A DNA stretch of 17,327 bases from JBFMFH01 sp040752275. GTDB taxonomy: Bacteria; Acidobacteriota; Vicinamibacteria; Vicinamibacterales; JAKQTR01. Location of the stretch: assembly GCA_040752275.1 (NCBI GenBank), contig JBFMFH010000086.1:1-17327 (forward strand), given 5' to 3'. This document shows positions 15,009 through 17,327 of this stretch, piece after piece. Within the stretch, counting starts at the first letter, position 1; every line of letters starts with the position of its first letter. The notes under the pieces are model-generated. The model was not told the origin of the DNA. It saw nothing but the letters and a program-made list of their open reading frames with translations, and did not search any database. Both the position numbers and the translations under genes were made by a program.

Positions 15009-15028
15009 GCCGGCAGACGTCTGCCGGC
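15009..15028. repeat. Perfect 20-bp palindrome between the cytochrome b and six-heme genes
   Basis: GCCGGCAGAC is followed directly by its reverse complement. It touches the stop codon of the cytochrome b gene (15028-15030) and ends 8 bases before the ribosome site (14995-15000) of the six-heme gene. In mRNA it would fold into an 8-bp stem with an ACGU loop. There is no U-tract, so it is more likely an intercistronic processing, stabilising or translation-tuning hairpin, or a REP-like element, than a terminator. Confidence 0.65.
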
Positions 15029-15867
15029 TATCGCAGCAGGGCGAACACGATCAACCCTACCATGAGCAGGCCAAGGACGACAGCCGTCGTCCCGACCGCC
15101 CGGCCGGCCTTGAGGACCCAGGCGGTCGGCTCCTTCACGCACTGGTCTGCGAGCGCGCCCTCTTCGACCAGGCGCTGATGCTCGGCGGGCCGCTCGTCGG
15201 CGAATTCCTCCATCGGCACGCATCCGGTGAAGATGACGGTATCCATCGGGAACTTCTCCGGGCGCAGGTGGCTGTTGAAGAAGTGGATGGTGAAGATGAA
15301 CCCCACGGCCAGCAGGGCCTCCTCGCCGTGCACCACCATCGCGATGTTGAAGACCCACCCGGGCAGGAGGTGTGCGAAGAACTCCGGCATCCACAGGACC
15401 AGACCCGAGCCGCCGATGATGCCCATCCCCCAGAACACCGCCCAGTAGTCGAACTTCTCCCAATAGGTGAAGTGCTCGAACGGCGGTCTCGGGCCGGCGC
15501 CGACGAACCACCGCAGGTGATTGATCAGTTCGAAGAAGTCGCGGGGCTGTGGCACCATCGAGGCCGGTCCCCAGAGGATGTCGAGCTCCTTCCTGATGAA
15601 CACCCGGTGGCACACGCGCCCGATGTGTGACAGGAACACGGTGATCATGATGAGTGCGAAAAACCGATGCAGGGTACCCGCCGCTTCGAATCCCCCCAGG
15701 AACCGGGCCAGGCGCGCGGCCCACGGCTCGTGACTGAACAGGAGCGGCATGCCCGTGAAGGCCAGACCCAAGAAGCTGAACATGAGGAAGGCATGCATCA
15801 GCCGGTCGTAGCGGTCGAACCTCCGGATCCGCGCGATCGAGGCCGTCGCCGGCACGCCGCCCGTCAT
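15028..15867 (-). CDS. Cytochrome b561-type membrane subunit (FdnI/PhsC-like)
   Basis: 279 residues with hydrophobic helices at about 24-45, 67-85, 141-160, 172-196 and 258-278. Candidate b-heme ligands are His25 (DRLMHAFL), His67 (TLHRFF), His81 (LSHIGR), His180 (VVHGEEA) and His195 (FTIHFFNSHLRPEKFPMD). The last motif is typical of the di-heme b subunits of formate dehydrogenase, thiosulfate reductase and related enzymes, which exchange electrons with quinone. No catalytic molybdoenzyme is nearby, so the electron partner should be the 11-heme protein encoded just upstream. ATG 15867 overlaps that gene's TGA (ATGA), indicating tight coupling. A Geobacter CbcL-like arrangement, split into two proteins, is a plausible comparison. 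Confidence 0.9.
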   Translation of the reverse strand: MTGGVPATASIARIRRFDRYDRLMHAFLMFSFLGLAFTGMPLLFSHEPWAARLARFLGGFEAAGTLHRFFALIMITVFLSHIGRVCHRVFIRKELDILWGPASMVPQPRDFFELINHLRWFVGAGPRPPFEHFTYWEKFDYWAVFWGMGIIGGSGLVLWMPEFFAHLLPGWVFNIAMVVHGEEALLAVGFIFTIHFFNSHLRPEKFPMDTVIFTGCVPMEEFADERPAEHQRLVEEGALADQCVKEPTAWVLKAGRAVGTTAVVLGLLMVGLIVFALLR

Positions 15868-17180
15868 GACCGCCCCCCCGGGTCGTCCGTCGCACTCGGT
15901 TCCTCGCCGGCATGGTCCGTTGACCCCTCGTCCGCTTTCTTGGCCCGCGTGCGGCTCCGCCAGCGGTGGGCGGCCTTGACCTGCAGCTCACGGCCGAACC
16001 ACAGCGAGGTATGGATGCCGAAGAACGTAAAGACCCCGAACAGCAGCAATTGCATGAATCGGGCGGTATACGAGAGCAGCGGGTTCCGCTCGGCGTTGTG
16101 GGGATCCGCGTGCGGATCGTACTGCGCGAAGCGCGGCGTCGCCCCGTCGTGGCACTGTGCACAGGTCTCGGTCACCTTCGCGGGCGAGACCATCGATCGC
16201 TCGTCGCTCTTCGGGAAGATCGCGTGCGCGCCGTGGCACGCGGCGCACGACGCAACGCGCGTGAAGCCGAGGTTGGTCACCTGACCGTGATACGTATCGC
16301 GGTAGGTCTCGAGCGACTGCTCGTGGCACGTTCCGCATTCCCGAATGACCTCGAGCTGCCAGCCCTCGACCTCGGACCGCCGGATCTGGTGGGCCGTGTG
16401 ACAGTCGCTGCACACCGGGGCCAGCGGGCTTCCCTTCTGCACCTGCGTGCCGTGGATGCCCGTCCAGTACTCCCGGGCGATGCCCTCGTGGCAGCCGCCG
16501 CACGTGCCGGGGATCGCGGCGCGGAACACCTTGCTCGCCGGGTCCGACTTCAGGCGGATGTCGTGGCTGTTGTGACAATCCGTGCAGGTCGGGGCCACCG
16601 TCAGCCCGCTCTTGATCAGCGCCTGCCCGTGGATGCTGTCGCGGAACATGTCCACGATGTTCCCGATGCTGATGTTGCCGCGCTCGATCACCTCGGCGTC
16701 GCCGTGGCATCGGCCGCACGTGCCGATGAGCTTCATGTGGTGGGTGCGCGATTCCGGATCGCTCGAGGGCCTGATGTCGTGACTCCCGTGGCAATCGGCG
16801 CACGTCGCCGCCTCCAGATTCCGCCGCGTGCGGCGCGCCTCGGCATGCACGCCCAGGTCGTACTGCTGCACGGGCGACTCGTGGCAGGTCACGCACTGGG
16901 CCGGCTGCAGCCGCTCGGCATGCGGCCACTCGCTCGCCGATGCCAGATCCGTGTGGCAGTCAACGCACGACACGCCGGCCTGGCCGTGGATGGACGCCTG
17001 ATACGTGTCCGGCACGACGATGACCGGGCGCCCGTCGGCGCGGGCCGCGCCGGCATCGCCATGGCACATCAGGCAGTCTTCGGTGGTTGGGGCCGGTGGC
17101 GCCGGGACGCCCGCCTCCACCGGGGGCACCAGGGTCAGCGCCGCACACAGAGCCGTCAACAGAATCGATATCCCTCTCAT
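15864..17180 (-). CDS. Membrane-anchored undecaheme c-type cytochrome
   Basis: 438 residues from ATG 17180. A signal peptide (1-23) is followed by eleven CXXCH sites beginning at residues 36, 72, 96, 127, 155, 199, 227, 257, 282, 312 and 340. A recurring pattern 'CxxCHxxHxI' (CADCHGSHDI, CTDCHNSHDI, CSDCHTAHQI, CAACHGAHAI) points to internal repeats, with His in the loop as likely distal ligand. One C-terminal helix (about 371-393, containing His390) anchors it in the inner membrane, leaving a charged cytoplasmic tail of about 45 residues. The hemes therefore face the periplasm. It is first in the operon and overlaps the cytochrome b gene, with which it probably forms a quinone-linked complex. 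In-frame codons back to 17285 lack signal character. The start is supported by the signal peptide; the ribosome site is modest. Confidence 0.9.
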   Translation of the reverse strand: MRGISILLTALCAALTLVPPVEAGVPAPPAPTTEDCLMCHGDAGAARADGRPVIVVPDTYQASIHGQAGVSCVDCHTDLASASEWPHAERLQPAQCVTCHESPVQQYDLGVHAEARRTRRNLEAATCADCHGSHDIRPSSDPESRTHHMKLIGTCGRCHGDAEVIERGNISIGNIVDMFRDSIHGQALIKSGLTVAPTCTDCHNSHDIRLKSDPASKVFRAAIPGTCGGCHEGIAREYWTGIHGTQVQKGSPLAPVCSDCHTAHQIRRSEVEGWQLEVIRECGTCHEQSLETYRDTYHGQVTNLGFTRVASCAACHGAHAIFPKSDERSMVSPAKVTETCAQCHDGATPRFAQYDPHADPHNAERNPLLSYTARFMQLLLFGVFTFFGIHTSLWFGRELQVKAAHRWRSRTRAKKADEGSTDHAGEEPSATDDPGGRS

Positions 17181-17327
17181 GTCGAGGTCCCTCGTCAGCG
17201 CCGTCGGGCTAGTGCCCTGGAACCGTGATGCCTCACACAATTCCCGGGCGGGGCATCCCGCCTGGCGGCGTTGCTCCTCCCTCACATACCGGGAGTATGC
17301 TCAGTCGTCGCGCCTTGCCAGCCGGGC
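17181..17327 (-). promoter_or_regulatory. Upstream region of the cytochrome operon
   Basis: This 147-base stretch should contain the promoter of the whole - strand cytochrome cluster. The only structure seen is an inverted repeat CATAC-N5-GTATG (17285-17299), about 105 bases before the ATG. It is short, and no convincing -35/-10 pair was found. No gene enters from the right edge. Confidence 0.25.

Noticed and set aside
17285..17299. CATAC-N5-GTATG as a defined operator
   Set aside because: Arms of five bases are too short to call a specific site; kept only as a note in the upstream-region entry.
1..17327. tRNA, rRNA, riboswitch or CRISPR array
   Set aside because: No cloverleaf, conserved rRNA segment, known riboswitch core or regularly spaced repeats were recognised on either strand by eye.

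Overview
The window is GC-rich and gene-dense, with long open frames on both strands and clear Shine-Dalgarno sites. It looks like a Gram-negative soil or sediment bacterium. The multiheme and porin-cytochrome gene content and the protein style fit Acidobacteriota (Vicinamibacteria-like) best. That placement is inferred from gene content only; no rRNA or taxonomic marker is present.

Left part, + strand (1-6482). The window opens with the last 32 codons of a gene of uncertain identity, possibly a transposase tail. A tightly packed operon follows: a TolC-type outer-membrane channel, a lipoprotein membrane-fusion adaptor, and an RND inner-membrane pump. The pump gene is broken. One junction in the first periplasmic domain removes a block of protein and shifts the frame, and a second in-frame junction removes the start of the second periplasmic domain. 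A universal stress protein (TGATG overlap with the pump) and a DUF302 protein come next. A 28-codon one-helix membrane peptide with a strong ribosome site ends the strand. Its TGA is followed, at a distance that would suit a bacterial SECIS element, by a perfect 8-bp hairpin, and the frame continues to 6581.

Middle, - strand (6621-9942). An OsmC-like protein and a hemerythrin-like protein form one transcription unit. feoB-feoA, for ferrous iron uptake, is a second unit. A perfect 14-bp inverted repeat (9912-9942) upstream of feoB is a strong candidate iron-responsive operator.

Right part, - strand (10117-17180). This is an electron-conduit cluster. In transcription order it encodes an 11-heme c-type cytochrome with a C-terminal membrane anchor, a di-heme-type cytochrome b (ATGA overlap), a three-helix six-heme NapC/NirT-like protein whose first heme site is CX3CH, a DmsE/MtrA-type decaheme periplasmic cytochrome, and a MtrB/PioB-type outer-membrane barrel. 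The likely role is to pass electrons between the quinone pool and the cell exterior across both membranes, with about 27 c-type hemes. No surface cytochrome (MtrC/OmcA type) and no dedicated terminal reductase is present, so partner and direction of flow are open. feoBA directly downstream suggests, but does not prove, a link to iron.

No tRNA, rRNA, CRISPR array or complete insertion sequence was seen. Every gene-free stretch is shorter than 300 bases; the longest (13355-13621, 267 bases) carries repeats and a possible promoter.
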